DNA of 64,000 bases from Ktedonobacteria bacterium brp13. GTDB taxonomy: Bacteria; Chloroflexota; Ktedonobacteria; Ktedonobacterales; Ktedonobacteraceae. Positions 17,266 to 26,115 of the stretch are shown piece after piece. The DNA is taken from contig AP024096.1 in NCBI GenBank assembly GCA_015099395.1, positions 6,303,485 to 6,367,484 on the forward strand, read 5' to 3'. Each line of letters opens with the position of its first letter. Positions within the stretch are counted from its first letter, which is position 1. The notes under the pieces were generated by a model. That model was not told the origin of the DNA. It saw nothing but the letters and a program-made list of their open reading frames with translations, and searched no databases. The position numbers were made by a program, and so were the translations under genes.

Positions 17266-18741
17266 TTATTGCATTGCACTTAAAGAGCCAGAAGTCGCGA
17301 ATAAAAGCAACTTGAGTACATTGCTCATATCTGTTGTATTGAGTGGACGATCTGTGCTGAGCGCCTGCTTTGCCGTGCTTGTGGGATAGGTCGTCTGGGC
17401 GGGTGTTGTCGCCTGAGCTATGCCTGTTGACGTTGATTGAATAGAGCTAACCTGATCTTGTGGGATGCAGTTTGGCTGTGTCGCAAACATCTGCTGTATT
17501 TTTGGCTCGATTGCAGAACAGATTGGTGCAAAGTTGCCACGCCCATTGGTTATCTGCTGGGCATAGTCGGGTGGGGTAAAAGAGACCTTATCGATCTTGT
17601 TGATATCCACATTTTGAGCAATCTGAGCCAGGGACGCAAGTTGATTGAGTGTCATATCAGTCATTAGATAGCCATCCAGAGCTTTCAGAATCTGAGGTGC
17701 CTTAGCAATGTCTTGCGATTGGGTGATCTCTTCCTTCATCTGACTGAGCACCTGTTGCTGGCGTTCTGTACGCCCGAAGTCACCGCCGAGATCGGCATGG
17801 CGTGTACGTACATACTCAAGGGCCGTCTGACCATCGAGATGTTGCGGGCCTGGTGGCAGATAGAGGCGTTGATAGCCATACACATTACCCCCGCTTGTTG
17901 TACTGGTATCGTCTGGATAGTCGTCGTCGGTGATCGGGTGTGTCACATCGATATTGATGCCGCCGAGCTCGTCGATAACCTTGATAAAGCCCTGTAAGCC
18001 GACCCAGGCATAATGATCTATACGGATGCCATAGTTGCTTTGAATGACATCCATGATATGACCGGCGGCGGCCCGCGCCTTTGTTGAGGCATCGTTCCCC
18101 TGCCATGCAGATTGAAATACCTCATCTATCTTACCGCCAGGTGGTACATAACTATAAGCGGGGTCGCTTACCTGCATATCACGTGGGATCGAGAGCATTC
18201 CGACATAGTTTGTTTTGGGATCGATCGTAATGATAATCACTGTCTGTGCCAGGGGCTGACCTATGTTGGGATCATTACCTTTCCCATCGGTATCGCTGCC
18301 GAGTAGCAAGATGTTTGTGCGTTGTGTGAGCGGATCTACCTGTGGTACCGTTCCTTTGCGGATCGCAGTCTGTCCTGTAATATCATTGATAGTGCTTGCA
18401 TAGTTAAATTCATAATAAGCGAAGGCACTTCCGCCCGCCACAAGTAGAATTACCAGAATAACCAGTAGTACGCGTGCCCAACGTGGTACACGTTTATTGG
18501 GCTGTTTGTGTTGTGCGTACAGTGGGCGTTGTGGTCCAGGAGGTAGTGGTGGAACTGGCTGGTTAGGATAGATTGGCTGATTGGAATAGATTGGCTGGTT
18601 CTGGTTGGGATAGATAGGACCGGGTACCGCTGGTTGCTCCACAGTTGGGATCTCATCTGCCGCAAAAGACCACATGGGTTCTTGTTTATGGCCGTCAGAT
18701 GCCTGAGCTGCCCGGGAAGGCTTCTTTATAAATTGACTCAC
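17266..18741 (-). CDS. LytR-CpsA-Psr (LCP) family cell-wall ligase
   Basis: The 491-residue protein has a Pro/Asn/Gln-rich cytoplasmic N-terminus with short repeats (YPNQ, YSNQP) at about 42-65, one membrane segment at about 90-110 (VLLVILVILLVAGG), and an extracellular LCP domain: LLLGSDTDGKG, SIPRDMQVSDP, GGINIDVTHPI and TALEYVRTRHADLGGDFGR with the catalytic Arg residues. LCP enzymes move lipid-linked anionic polymers onto peptidoglycan, consistent with a single-membrane cell. The tail is Thr/Ser-rich. The start is a GTG without a strong ribosome site. Confidence 0.88.
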   Translation of the reverse strand: MSQFIKKPSRAAQASDGHKQEPMWSFAADEIPTVEQPAVPGPIYPNQNQPIYSNQPIYPNQPVPPLPPGPQRPLYAQHKQPNKRVPRWARVLLVILVILLVAGGSAFAYYEFNYASTINDITGQTAIRKGTVPQVDPLTQRTNILLLGSDTDGKGNDPNIGQPLAQTVIIITIDPKTNYVGMLSIPRDMQVSDPAYSYVPPGGKIDEVFQSAWQGNDASTKARAAAGHIMDVIQSNYGIRIDHYAWVGLQGFIKVIDELGGINIDVTHPITDDDYPDDTSTTSGGNVYGYQRLYLPPGPQHLDGQTALEYVRTRHADLGGDFGRTERQQQVLSQMKEEITQSQDIAKAPQILKALDGYLMTDMTLNQLASLAQIAQNVDINKIDKVSFTPPDYAQQITNGRGNFAPICSAIEPKIQQMFATQPNCIPQDQVSSIQSTSTGIAQATTPAQTTYPTSTAKQALSTDRPLNTTDMSNVLKLLLFATSGSLSAMQ

Positions 18742-19150
18742 GTGGAGGGTTCCTGCTTCCTAGATAGGGTTACTGTTTTTATACATTTGTATCAGAATAT
18801 TGAGCCTGCTTATTTGTGTTCGCTTGTGTCAATGTGCTGCAAAAAGCAACAATATTTATCATTATAACGATGGTTGCAGTGTTTTTTTATACGATAGTTC
18901 TATGGTCGTACTCTTGTGCTGAGAATGATAGGACTATCTGGTTGGCAGGCACTCACTGGTGAAACTGAATATATTTAACATTTTTTAGCGACAACTTTAC
19001 ATAATTGTAAACTGTGCTTAATTAACCACTAAATACTTCATGATACCTTTAGGATGGGTAAAGAAATAGGGCAGACTCGTAGAAACGCTATTGGAATGCT
19101 ATAAGTTTGTAAGCGTACGAGCCGTCTTGAAGTACCAGGTATGGTGAAGA
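18742..19150. promoter_or_regulatory. Divergent region between LCP and glycosyltransferase genes
   Basis: This AT-rich 409-bp gap has no coding signal. A rightward promoter candidate is TTTACA (18996-19001), 17 bp, TAATTA (19019-19024). Its -35 box is one arm of the inverted repeat TTTACA-TAAT-TGTAAA (18996-19011), a possible repressor site. Nothing else was recognised. Confidence 0.4.
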
Positions 19151-20332
19151 ATGCGTGTTGCAATTATTACAGAGAACTTTTTGCCAAAACTAGATGGGGT
19201 GACACGAACGCTGGCTCGTTTGCTAGAGCATTTGAATGCAAACGGTGATCAAGCACTTTTGTTAGGCCCTGAATGTGGCATGGAAGAGTATGCAGGAGCA
19301 AAAGTGGTTGGTACCGCTGGCGTTCCACTCCCGTTCTATCCAGAGCTGAAGTTTAACTTCTTTCGACCGCTCTTTCTGCGTCGTTTGACTGAGTTCCAGC
19401 CAGATATCCTGCATGTGGTTGACCCGGTCGTGCTTGGTGCAACCGGACTAGGGGCGGCCCGTTTGCTGAATATCCCGATCATCTCTTCGTATCATACGAA
19501 TCTTGCTGCCTATTGCGAACATTTTGGTTTTTCTCTGTTGACCAAACCGATGTGGGCCTATAACCGTTTTATCCATAATCAGTGTGCGTTGACGTTCTGC
19601 CCTTCGCCTTCAACAGCGGAGATGCTGGAGCAGCAGAGCTTTGAGCATCTCCGTCTCTGGCCACGTGGTGTCGACCTCACACTCTTTGATCCTCAACGGC
19701 GTAGTGAGGAGCTCCGCTCAAGCTGGCTCGGAGGCGATCAGAGTACTGGCGCGACAGCTGCTGAAGGGAAGCAGATCTTACTGTATGTTGGTCGGGTCTC
19801 CTGGGAGAAGAATCTACGCCTGTTGATCCAGGCCTATCGTCAGATGGATCATAGCCGCTGTCACCTTGTTATTGTCGGACATGGTCCCGCCTTTGACGAG
19901 GTCAAGCAAGCCCTGTCTGGTGTACCTGTGACGATGACCGGCTACATGAGTGGCGAGGCTCTGGCGACGGCCTACGCTTCTGCGGACCTCTTTGCCTTCC
20001 CATCTTATACGGAGACCTTTGGTCAGGTCGTACTGGAAGCGATGGCGTCTGGCCTGCCGGTGGTTGGATTGCATGCTGAAGGTGTGCGCGACCTGGTGCA
20101 GCAACAGCATACAGGTTTCTTATTGAAAGCAGGTACATTGAATGAGCCGCAGCAGATCGCAGGCTATCGCGAGTATCTGACACGGGTTGTGCTGGATACT
20201 GAACTGCGTATGCGTATGCAGCAGAATGCGCTGGCGGAAGCACGTACCCATACCTGGTATGCTGCGATGGAATGTTTGATGGATGGCTATCGTGAGGTTA
20301 TAGGACAGTCCCAGGCACTGCTGGCTGCGTAG
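19151..20332 (+). CDS. GT4-family glycosyltransferase
   Basis: The 393-residue protein is a GT-B fold, retaining glycosyltransferase of family 4. The N-terminal acceptor domain opens with ITENFLPKLDGVTRTLARLL (the Gly-rich loop region), and the C-terminal donor domain has LYVGRVSWEKNLRLLIQAY and the EX7E motif in TETFGQVVLEAMASGLPVVG. It resembles MgtA/SqdX-type enzymes that add mannose, glucose or sulfoquinovose to lipids. The start ATG follows GGTATGGTGAAGA. The gene is divergent from the LCP gene and may act in lipid or wall glycan synthesis. Confidence 0.85.
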   Translation: MRVAIITENFLPKLDGVTRTLARLLEHLNANGDQALLLGPECGMEEYAGAKVVGTAGVPLPFYPELKFNFFRPLFLRRLTEFQPDILHVVDPVVLGATGLGAARLLNIPIISSYHTNLAAYCEHFGFSLLTKPMWAYNRFIHNQCALTFCPSPSTAEMLEQQSFEHLRLWPRGVDLTLFDPQRRSEELRSSWLGGDQSTGATAAEGKQILLYVGRVSWEKNLRLLIQAYRQMDHSRCHLVIVGHGPAFDEVKQALSGVPVTMTGYMSGEALATAYASADLFAFPSYTETFGQVVLEAMASGLPVVGLHAEGVRDLVQQQHTGFLLKAGTLNEPQQIAGYREYLTRVVLDTELRMRMQQNALAEARTHTWYAAMECLMDGYREVIGQSQALLAA

Positions 20333-20434
20333 CTATGCTGTCGGATAAAGAGTGAGGGGAAAGGATGATCTCCTCTCAATCTATGGCCTCGTATCAGCAT
20401 CGTCACTGTGTTGTTAGCCTGATCTTGTCTGATC

Positions 20435-20980
20435 TTATTGTGTGGACAGGTCTTGAAGTGCGCTTACATATGCGTCGTATGTATGTTGATCAAACAGCAC
20501 GAATTGGACGAGCTCTAGCGTGGTCGCCGTCTGTAGATGTTTTTTGACGGTGCTGAGCGCGATTGGTGCTGCTGCGTTGACCGGGTAGCCGTAAATGCCA
20601 GTGCTGATCGAAGGAAAGGCGAGACTCTTGATATGGCGTTCGTCAGCCAGTTCAAGGCAGCGTTGATAGGCACTACGCAACAGTTGGGCGTCATCGTCGC
20701 GACCGTGATAGACAGGTCCAACGGCATGGAAGATATAGCGTGCTTTGAGCTTTCCAGCCGATGTGGCAACTGCGTTACCGGTGCGACAGCGCCCGATTAT
20801 GCGGCACTCATCCAGAATACCAGGACCAGCGGCACGATGGATGGCACCATCGACGCCACCCCCACCCATCAAACTCGAATTTGCAGCATTCGCGATCGCA
20901 TCGACCTCGCTCTCCACTATATTGCCGAGTAGCAGTGTCAGCGCTTTTTCATTGACCATCTGTGTTGTATGTGTTGTCAT
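20435..20980 (-). CDS. Macrodomain protein (ADP-ribose/O-acetyl-ADP-ribose hydrolase-like)
   Basis: The 181-residue protein is a single macrodomain of the MacroD/YmdB type: GNIVESEVDAIANAANSS, the Gly-rich MGGGGVDGAIHRAAG loop that binds the diphosphate, AVGPVYHG, and AFPSISTGIYGYP. Such enzymes remove acetyl from O-acetyl-ADP-ribose or ADP-ribose from acidic residues. The open frame continues upstream to 21289, but that part has no family similarity, and ATG 20980 lies 12 bases after GAGGAG. It is convergent with the GT4 gene. Confidence 0.85.
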   Translation of the reverse strand: MTTHTTQMVNEKALTLLLGNIVESEVDAIANAANSSLMGGGGVDGAIHRAAGPGILDECRIIGRCRTGNAVATSAGKLKARYIFHAVGPVYHGRDDDAQLLRSAYQRCLELADERHIKSLAFPSISTGIYGYPVNAAAPIALSTVKKHLQTATTLELVQFVLFDQHTYDAYVSALQDLSTQ

Positions 20981-21360
20981 TGTTTTACTATACTCCTCGC
21001 TCTCCGCGCCGCTTACTTCAAATTGATCCTCACATATGTGGCAGAGAGAGCCTCTCTTTTTGTACGGATGAAATAGCGGTGGGGGATATACGGTGAGATA
21101 TATGTAAAGGGCGAGACATGTAGTTGTAGGCGCACTCTTAAGCGTGCTCTGAGGAAGGGCCGTGAGTGACGTCTTCATGTTTGCTGTACTGTGCGCTTTT
21201 TCTACATTAAGTAGAATTCCATAAATGGTATGCATAGCCCCTATCCAGCATCGTATGCAGCGTGCTATGTCCTGAGCAAGCACTAGCATGGCTAACAGCG
21301 AACGATCCTGTTGGGGCTACGCAAAATTGGCAGTGAGACTCAGTTTACAATGTACTATTA
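20981..21360. other. Intergenic region between HU and macrodomain genes
   Basis: This 380-bp stretch lies between two leftward genes. The open frame that crosses part of it looks non-coding. It should hold the end of the HU transcript and the promoter of the macrodomain gene, but neither site could be placed with confidence. Confidence 0.35.
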
Positions 21361-21672
21361 TTACTTCTTGATTACTGCGTCTGAGAGCTCTTTGCCAGGG
21401 AAAAAGCGGACGCGCTCTTTGGCAGGGACCTCTATAGGTTGACGGTCGCGTGGATTAACCCCCTTACGTGCTGCACTCTGGCGGACTTTGAAGGAGCCAA
21501 AGCCCACAAGGCGAACTTCGTCACCTTCTTGTAGTGCCTCGCGGATAGTCGTGAGAGTAGCCTCCAGTACCTCTGCTGCCTGTTTTTGGGATAGTTTTGT
21601 TTGTTTGGCAATACGCTTAGAAAGCTCTTGCCGACCAATTGTCTGGGCTTGTTCGGTCTCTTTTTCGGCCAT
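21361..21672 (-). CDS. hup: HU-family DNA-binding protein
   Basis: The 103-residue protein matches bacterial HU/IHF: helices LSKRIAKQTKLSQKQAAEVL, the GDEVRLVGFGSFKVRQSAARKG strand-turn region (quoted in part), NPRDRQPIEVPAKERVRFFPGK with the DNA-intercalating Pro in the arm, and a short Lys tail. About ten extra residues precede the usual start. The ATG has a strong ribosome site (GGAGGAAATAGAATCCT). A good promoter lies at 21777-21805. It compacts and bends DNA. Confidence 0.93.
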   Translation of the reverse strand: MAEKETEQAQTIGRQELSKRIAKQTKLSQKQAAEVLEATLTTIREALQEGDEVRLVGFGSFKVRQSAARKGVNPRDRQPIEVPAKERVRFFPGKELSDAVIKK

Positions 21673-22031
21673 AGGATTCTATTTCCTCCTTGCAACTATC
21701 AACACACGTCGCTTGGTTACCCGATACCAGTTTGCCGGGCTTGTAGAGCGGCGTCACAACCTCACTGCCGATTAGGAGTATAGCACGCGATTTTGAGAAA
21801 TACAAGCGTCCCACTATGTCTATATTTGAGTGCTATGGCCTGGAGTAGCCTGACAGGCTCGCTCGTGCCTATCTCATGGGCAGGAAAAAGGCTGTAGAAG
21901 CAGGCTCTATATAAGATTGTTCTTTTCTACAATCGGTTACGATTCTGGTTATATATGGCATACTTTAAGCCTTTCTATAGCCAAATGGCTGGTGAAAGAC
22001 TCGCTACCTATCTTCACTCACTTTTTGTCTA
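21673..22031. other. HU leader and downstream region of hydrolase gene
   Basis: This 359-bp region holds the HU promoter and a leader of roughly 100 nt. Two small inverted repeats (AGCCTG/AGGCT near 21849-21861; TGCC/GGGCA near 21870) lie upstream of it and may end the hydrolase transcript. No coding signal was seen. Confidence 0.4.
21777..21805 (-). promoter_or_regulatory. Promoter of HU gene
   Basis: On the minus strand TTGTAT (21805-21800) and TATACT (21782-21777) are separated by exactly 17 bp, a strong sigma-70-type promoter. It gives an HU leader of about 100 nt. Confidence 0.7.
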
Positions 22032-23096
22032 TCACAAAAGTTTGTTCTCGGGAACGACTGCAGAAACGATATAATATAGAATGCCTGCTTCAGTTTCTTG
22101 TTGTGCGAGGGCTCCTGTTATGCAGAGATATTCGAGGTGTGCCAGCACTTCTGCCAACGCGAGACGTCGACTCTCATCGTCTTGAAGGCGTGCGCCAAAG
22201 AGTTGTTCCATAAGTTGATTAGCCTGTCGAGGTTGTGGTGCGAGTAATTCTAAAATTTGTTGCAGTCTGTGCTGATGGTGTTCGATAATCTCTGCAATCC
22301 TTGTGGTCAATGTTGTGAACGGAGCGCCATGTCCTGGTAATATAAGTTGTGCTGGCAGGGGCTCTACTTTGTGCAGTGATGCCAGATAGTCGCCCAGTGG
22401 GTTTCGGCGCTCTGCGGAGGAGTAGAGGCCGATGTTGGGCGTGATACGTGGCAGTACATGGTCAGCAGAGAGCAAGAGGCCATCACGTGTACGAAAGAGA
22501 CATATCTGCCCATCAGAGTGTCCAGGGGTCCATAGCACCTGATAGTGCTCATCTGCCAGCTCGATCACCTGCCCATCCTCTAGCGGAACAAATGCCGTCG
22601 CGGGCGGAATATCCAGAACGGAATGTAGTTCAGAGGATGATAAGCTCAGATACCAGGGTTGCGAAGGTACGAGACCGTGTCGTGAGAAGAAGTCTATCGC
22701 GCGCTGTGCCTGCTCATGCCGTCCCTCTCCCCAGACCGCATGCATACGTCTGGCATCGATAGGATGCATATAGACCGGTACCTGCTGTTGCGCATAGAGC
22801 ATCCCTGAAAGGCCGATATGGTCAGGATGGTTATGTGTTAGCACAATTGCCTGTAATTGTGAAATAGCGAGACCTGCCTGCGCGAGTCCCTGGTTCAGGG
22901 CCTCCCGTACCCCTGGCGTTCCAATCGCAGTATCCACCAGGACCCAGCCTGTCTTACCTACCAGGGCGTACATATTCACCGTTTTCAATGGAAAAGGGAT
23001 CGCAACCGTCAGTTGCCAGACACCAGGTACGACTTCGTGTGCAACCTGTTCCGGCTCAGATGAGGATAGAGCGGTAACTTGTGGAGTATATGACAT
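22032..23096 (-). CDS. Metallo-beta-lactamase-fold hydrolase
   Basis: The 354-residue protein has the MBL metal motifs in order: VLTHNHPDHIGL (His-x-His-x-Asp-His), WTPGHSDGQICL, LLSADHVLPR and LPGHGAPF. The last 80 residues are helical and resemble the winged-helix tail (BLACT_WH) found in LACTB2-like hydrolases. It probably hydrolyses an ester or thioester; the substrate cannot be told. The ATG at 23096 precedes residues typical of the family (VAHEVVPGVWQLTV). It stands alone, divergent from the lipoprotein genes. Confidence 0.82.
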   Translation of the reverse strand: MSYTPQVTALSSSEPEQVAHEVVPGVWQLTVAIPFPLKTVNMYALVGKTGWVLVDTAIGTPGVREALNQGLAQAGLAISQLQAIVLTHNHPDHIGLSGMLYAQQQVPVYMHPIDARRMHAVWGEGRHEQAQRAIDFFSRHGLVPSQPWYLSLSSSELHSVLDIPPATAFVPLEDGQVIELADEHYQVLWTPGHSDGQICLFRTRDGLLLSADHVLPRITPNIGLYSSAERRNPLGDYLASLHKVEPLPAQLILPGHGAPFTTLTTRIAEIIEHHQHRLQQILELLAPQPRQANQLMEQLFGARLQDDESRRLALAEVLAHLEYLCITGALAQQETEAGILYYIVSAVVPENKLL

Positions 23097-23563
23097 CGTA
23101 AAGATCCTTCGGCTTCTATGCAGACATGCAGGACAATCTGCACTACTTTTGCTGAATATTCAAGCATATATAAAAAGAGATAGACCTTCTATCTGATTGT
23201 AATGTTCTTGCAGCGCTTGTGTCAAACAGAAAGAAAGTGAAAGAAACGTGCGCTATAGGTCATGCAGATGATTACTGGATTTCTCGCAAATTTTTATGAA
23301 TGTGTGAAATAAATCACATTTTGAATGTGAGATTATTACGGCAATCCATATGTACATAGGTGCATTTTTATACTACCATAGTAATGGATGAGTAAACACA
23401 AGCTTCATGGTTTTTTCTTCTGAATAGCTATATACGTATGAATAAAATTAATAAATTAATTATAGCGAGTATCTCTTGTTAGCCAGGACATAATCGTATC
23501 TTCGTTAACAAATTTCATATATTGAGGTACTAACTAAATAAAATAATATTATGGAGGAAAAAC
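23097..23563. promoter_or_regulatory. AT-rich divergent region with a CRP-like palindrome
   Basis: This 467-bp AT-rich gap lies between the hydrolase gene and the first lipoprotein gene. At 23303-23318 it contains TGTGA-AATAAA-TCACA, an exact match to the CRP-family consensus TGTGA-N6-TCACA, followed by a further AATGTGA half site at 23323-23329. No gene is seen. Confidence 0.5.
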
Positions 23564-24763
23564 GTGAGAAAGTTACAGCGTGTATGTGTATGTCTATGCC
23601 TGCTGTTGTTGTCTATTGCTATCGTTGGTTGTAATAGTCAGACAGGGAGTGCACACGCAGTTGCTCCGAAAACAACGCCGGTCGTGACGCCGACCACAGC
23701 ACCGCTAACCCCAACTGTACCGACCGTGAAGTCAACGCCAGCCGCGACGTCAACGGCAACCTCGGTTACTTTAACGCAACAGACAACTAATCAGGTCTCT
23801 GGGGGAGGCAGCTCTTGTCAACCTGAGCAGTTTCAGGGCGATCTATTCACTTTAACGTATCCCAGTTGCTATCCGAGGCAAACGGTTCCTGTCCCTGGAC
23901 AGCTGGCAGGCAACCACCGCTTTGTGTATCCATCAGCCCCTCATTCCTATCTTGATGTATATGAGCACAATGAAGATCAAGATCCTGGGGACATGGCGGC
24001 GCATACGCTGAGTCTTACGAATGCCGAAATGCTACAGGCTGGTATGAATGGTAAAAATATTACGTTTACATCAGCGACTGGTATTCATTGGAATGGCTGG
24101 GATACTACCATCACACTCTCGCAGCCGCCGGTTGGCTTTAGCAGTCAATATCACATTCGTATATTGACATATAGTGTTGGTGCATACCAGAACATTGTTA
24201 TTGGTATCCTTGCCCCTGAAAGTAGTTTTGCTACAAACTATCAAACAGATTTTTTGCCAATCATTCAGTCATTGGCACTGAGAACCACAGGGCCGCTTGT
24301 GCAATTTCAGGGTGATCAATTCACTTTAAAATATCCCGAGTACTTTGGTGAGCAATTGATACCTGTCGATTTTCAGCCACAAGGTAACTACCGTTTTGTG
24401 TATCCAGTAGCTCCTCATCCCTATCTTGACGTGTATGAGCACGACGAAGATCAAAACCCTGGAGAGATGGCGGCACATACGTTGGACCTGACAAATGCCG
24501 AAATGCTACAGGCCGGTATAAATGATAAACCTATCACTTTTACATCAGCGACGGGCATTCATTGGACAGGTTGGGATACTACTATTACACTCTCGCATCC
24601 GCCGGTTGGCTTTAATGGTCAATATTATATTCGTATATTGACATACGTAAATACAAATACACACCAGAAGATTGTAATTGGTATTATGGCCCCTGTAAGT
24701 AGTTTCACTTCACTGTATCAGGCAAAATTTTTGCCAATCATTCAGTCATTGACACTTAAATAA
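23564..24763 (+). CDS. Lipoprotein with two copies of an unknown domain
   Basis: The 399-residue protein starts with GTG (GGAGGAAAAAC upstream). A signal peptide ends in the lipobox IVGC (Cys at about 23) and is followed by a Thr/Pro/Ala-rich linker. Two copies of a domain of about 150 residues follow, at about 86-240 and 245-399. Each has QFQGD-FTL-YP, a region HRFVYP/YRFVYP, LDVYEH-EDQ-PG-MAAHTL, TSATGIHW-GWDTTITLS and LPIIQSL. The fold may resemble PsbP-like proteins, but no function is assigned. It is exported and tethered to the membrane. A single-domain paralogue follows at 24902. Confidence 0.75.
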   Translation: MRKLQRVCVCLCLLLLSIAIVGCNSQTGSAHAVAPKTTPVVTPTTAPLTPTVPTVKSTPAATSTATSVTLTQQTTNQVSGGGSSCQPEQFQGDLFTLTYPSCYPRQTVPVPGQLAGNHRFVYPSAPHSYLDVYEHNEDQDPGDMAAHTLSLTNAEMLQAGMNGKNITFTSATGIHWNGWDTTITLSQPPVGFSSQYHIRILTYSVGAYQNIVIGILAPESSFATNYQTDFLPIIQSLALRTTGPLVQFQGDQFTLKYPEYFGEQLIPVDFQPQGNYRFVYPVAPHPYLDVYEHDEDQNPGEMAAHTLDLTNAEMLQAGINDKPITFTSATGIHWTGWDTTITLSHPPVGFNGQYYIRILTYVNTNTHQKIVIGIMAPVSSFTSLYQAKFLPIIQSLTLK

Positions 24764-24901
24764 TTCTTCAAGTTATTGAGCATCTCTTGCCGAACAGAGA
24801 TAATAGCGTGGGAAGAGTACTGCTCTTTCCATGCTAGCTTCTATTGACAGCTCTCAAGTAGCTGAACAGTTTCTGGTAAAATGTATTTTATGGAGTAATG
24901 T

Positions 24902-25663
24902 ATGGGCAAATTACAGCGTATGTGTATCTGTATATGCATCCTGTTGTTATCTATTGCTATCGTTGGTTGTAATAGCCAGACAGGGAATACAACCTCGGTT
25001 GTTGCGAAAACGACTCCAGTAGCAACGCCGACTACTGCGTCAATGACTGCAACAGCGTCGGCTGTGGTAGCAACGCCAACACCAGTTGTGGTAGCAACGC
25101 CAACGCCAGCCGTGACGCCAACGAATGTAACTACGTTAGTGCAACCAACTATTGTCTCTCTTCCTGGCGGTGTTAGCGACCAGAACGCCACTGGGAAACT
25201 CCTGCAATTTCAGGGTGATCTATTCACATTAAAGTACCCCGAATACTTTGGCAGGCAAGAGGTTTATATCCCTGGGCAGCCGGCAGGCAACCACCGCTTT
25301 GTGTTTCCGATGGCCCCTCATTCCGGTCTTGACGTGTATGAGCACGACGAAGATCAAGATCCTGGGCTCATAGCGGCGCATACGCTGAGCCTTACAAATG
25401 CTGAAATGGTGCAGGCCGCAGTAAACACTAATACGGTCTCATTCACATCCGCGACAGGTATTCACTGGGTTGGTTGGGATGTTGCAATTACACTATCGCA
25501 TCAGCCGCTGGGTTATAGCGGTAAATATGAGATTCGCATATTGGTCCATGATACTGATGCGTATCAGCATATTGTCGTTGGTGTTATAGCCCCTGAAAGT
25601 GGTTTTGCTACAAACTATCAGACAGTGTTTTTGCCAATCATTCAGTCATTGACGCTTAAATAA
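24902..25663 (+). CDS. Lipoprotein with one copy of the same unknown domain
   Basis: The 253-residue protein is a close tandem paralogue of the preceding gene. The signal peptide is nearly the same, with lipobox IVGCNSQTG. The linker has VVATPTP-type repeats, and one domain at about 98-253 carries the same blocks (FQGDLFTLKYPEYFG, LDVYEHDEDQDPG, TSATGIHWVGWD, FLPIIQSLTLK). The start ATG has ATGGAG about 7 bases upstream. The 138-bp gap between the two genes suggests a shared transcript, ending at the terminator at 25711. Confidence 0.75.
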   Translation: MGKLQRMCICICILLLSIAIVGCNSQTGNTTSVVAKTTPVATPTTASMTATASAVVATPTPVVVATPTPAVTPTNVTTLVQPTIVSLPGGVSDQNATGKLLQFQGDLFTLKYPEYFGRQEVYIPGQPAGNHRFVFPMAPHSGLDVYEHDEDQDPGLIAAHTLSLTNAEMVQAAVNTNTVSFTSATGIHWVGWDVAITLSHQPLGYSGKYEIRILVHDTDAYQHIVVGVIAPESGFATNYQTVFLPIIQSLTLK

Positions 25664-25710
25664 GCGCAAGCGATTCTTTGCGTGCAGGTAAAAGTACCTG
25701 TGCGCATTAG

Positions 25711-25753
25711 AGCGGTAATGGGAAGAATGCCTCTCCTATTACCGCTTTTTTTT
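25711..25753 (+). terminator. Intrinsic terminator after lipoprotein genes
   Basis: The stem AGCGGTAAT (25711-25719) pairs with ATTACCGCT (25738-25746) and is followed by a run of T residues. It is the clearest textbook rho-independent terminator in the window and separates the lipoprotein genes from the mra promoter region. Confidence 0.85.
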
Positions 25754-25808
25754 ATAGAGAGATCCGCAAAACTGAAATATTGTAGAGGGAAATGTGCACA
25801 ATTTCGAG

Positions 25809-25828
25809 TTATCCACAAGTTATCCACG
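25809..25828 (+). promoter_or_regulatory. Two tandem DnaA boxes
   Basis: TTATCCACA (25809-25817, exact consensus) and TTATCCACG (25820-25828, one mismatch) are in the same direction, with starts 11 bp apart, so they face the same side of the helix. They lie about 60 bp upstream of the likely mra transcription start. Confidence 0.7.
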
Positions 25829-25890
25829 TCGAGAGCGGAAATTGGTAGGAAAGACTCTTTTCCCACGTGCCCAAGAAGTGTTACAATGAA

Positions 25891-25935
25891 GTGGGGCAAA
25901 GTGGGGAAAAGTGGTGATTTTTGCAGAGGGTGGGG
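25891..25935 (+). promoter_or_regulatory. MraZ operator repeats
   Basis: GTGGGG (25891), GTGGGG (25901) and GTGGTG (25911) recur with an exact 10-bp period, and another GTGGGG follows at 25930. MraZ is known to bind TGGGN direct repeats spaced by 5 nt upstream of its own operon. Here the repeats start just after the -10 box TACAAT, the expected place for self-repression. Confidence 0.78.
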
Positions 25936-26115
25936 AAGATCGATGAAGAGTGAGAAATGTGGCAGGCTATAAAAAAATTCTGTAGAATTTTACACAATTT
26001 TTATCGCGTCATTGTATATAACATCTGGCGTATAACGTACTGTATGACGTCCGTATGGTGTACTACGTAAGGAAGTGTCCTCTCATTTCCTGGTGACAAC
26101 AGTAAGAGAGCGCGT

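Larger units (their letters stand above)
25664..26115. promoter_or_regulatory. Regulatory region upstream of the dcw cluster
   Basis: This 452-bp region contains, in order, a terminator (25711), two DnaA boxes (25809-25828), a -10 box TACAAT (25882-25887), MraZ-type repeats (25891-25935) and an AT-rich tract (about 25970-26005). The leader to mraZ would be about 220 nt if transcription starts near 25894. A second start near 26020 (TATAAC) is possible. Confidence 0.55.

Noticed and set aside
20981..21289. N-terminal extension of the macrodomain protein by about 100 residues
   Set aside because: The added part has no macrodomain similarity and no ribosome site; ATG 20980 has one and fits the family.
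25700..26010. Chromosome origin at the DnaA boxes upstream of mraZ
   Set aside because: Only two boxes are present, dnaA and dnaN are not adjacent, and the AT-rich tract is ordinary promoter DNA. A control site is more likely.
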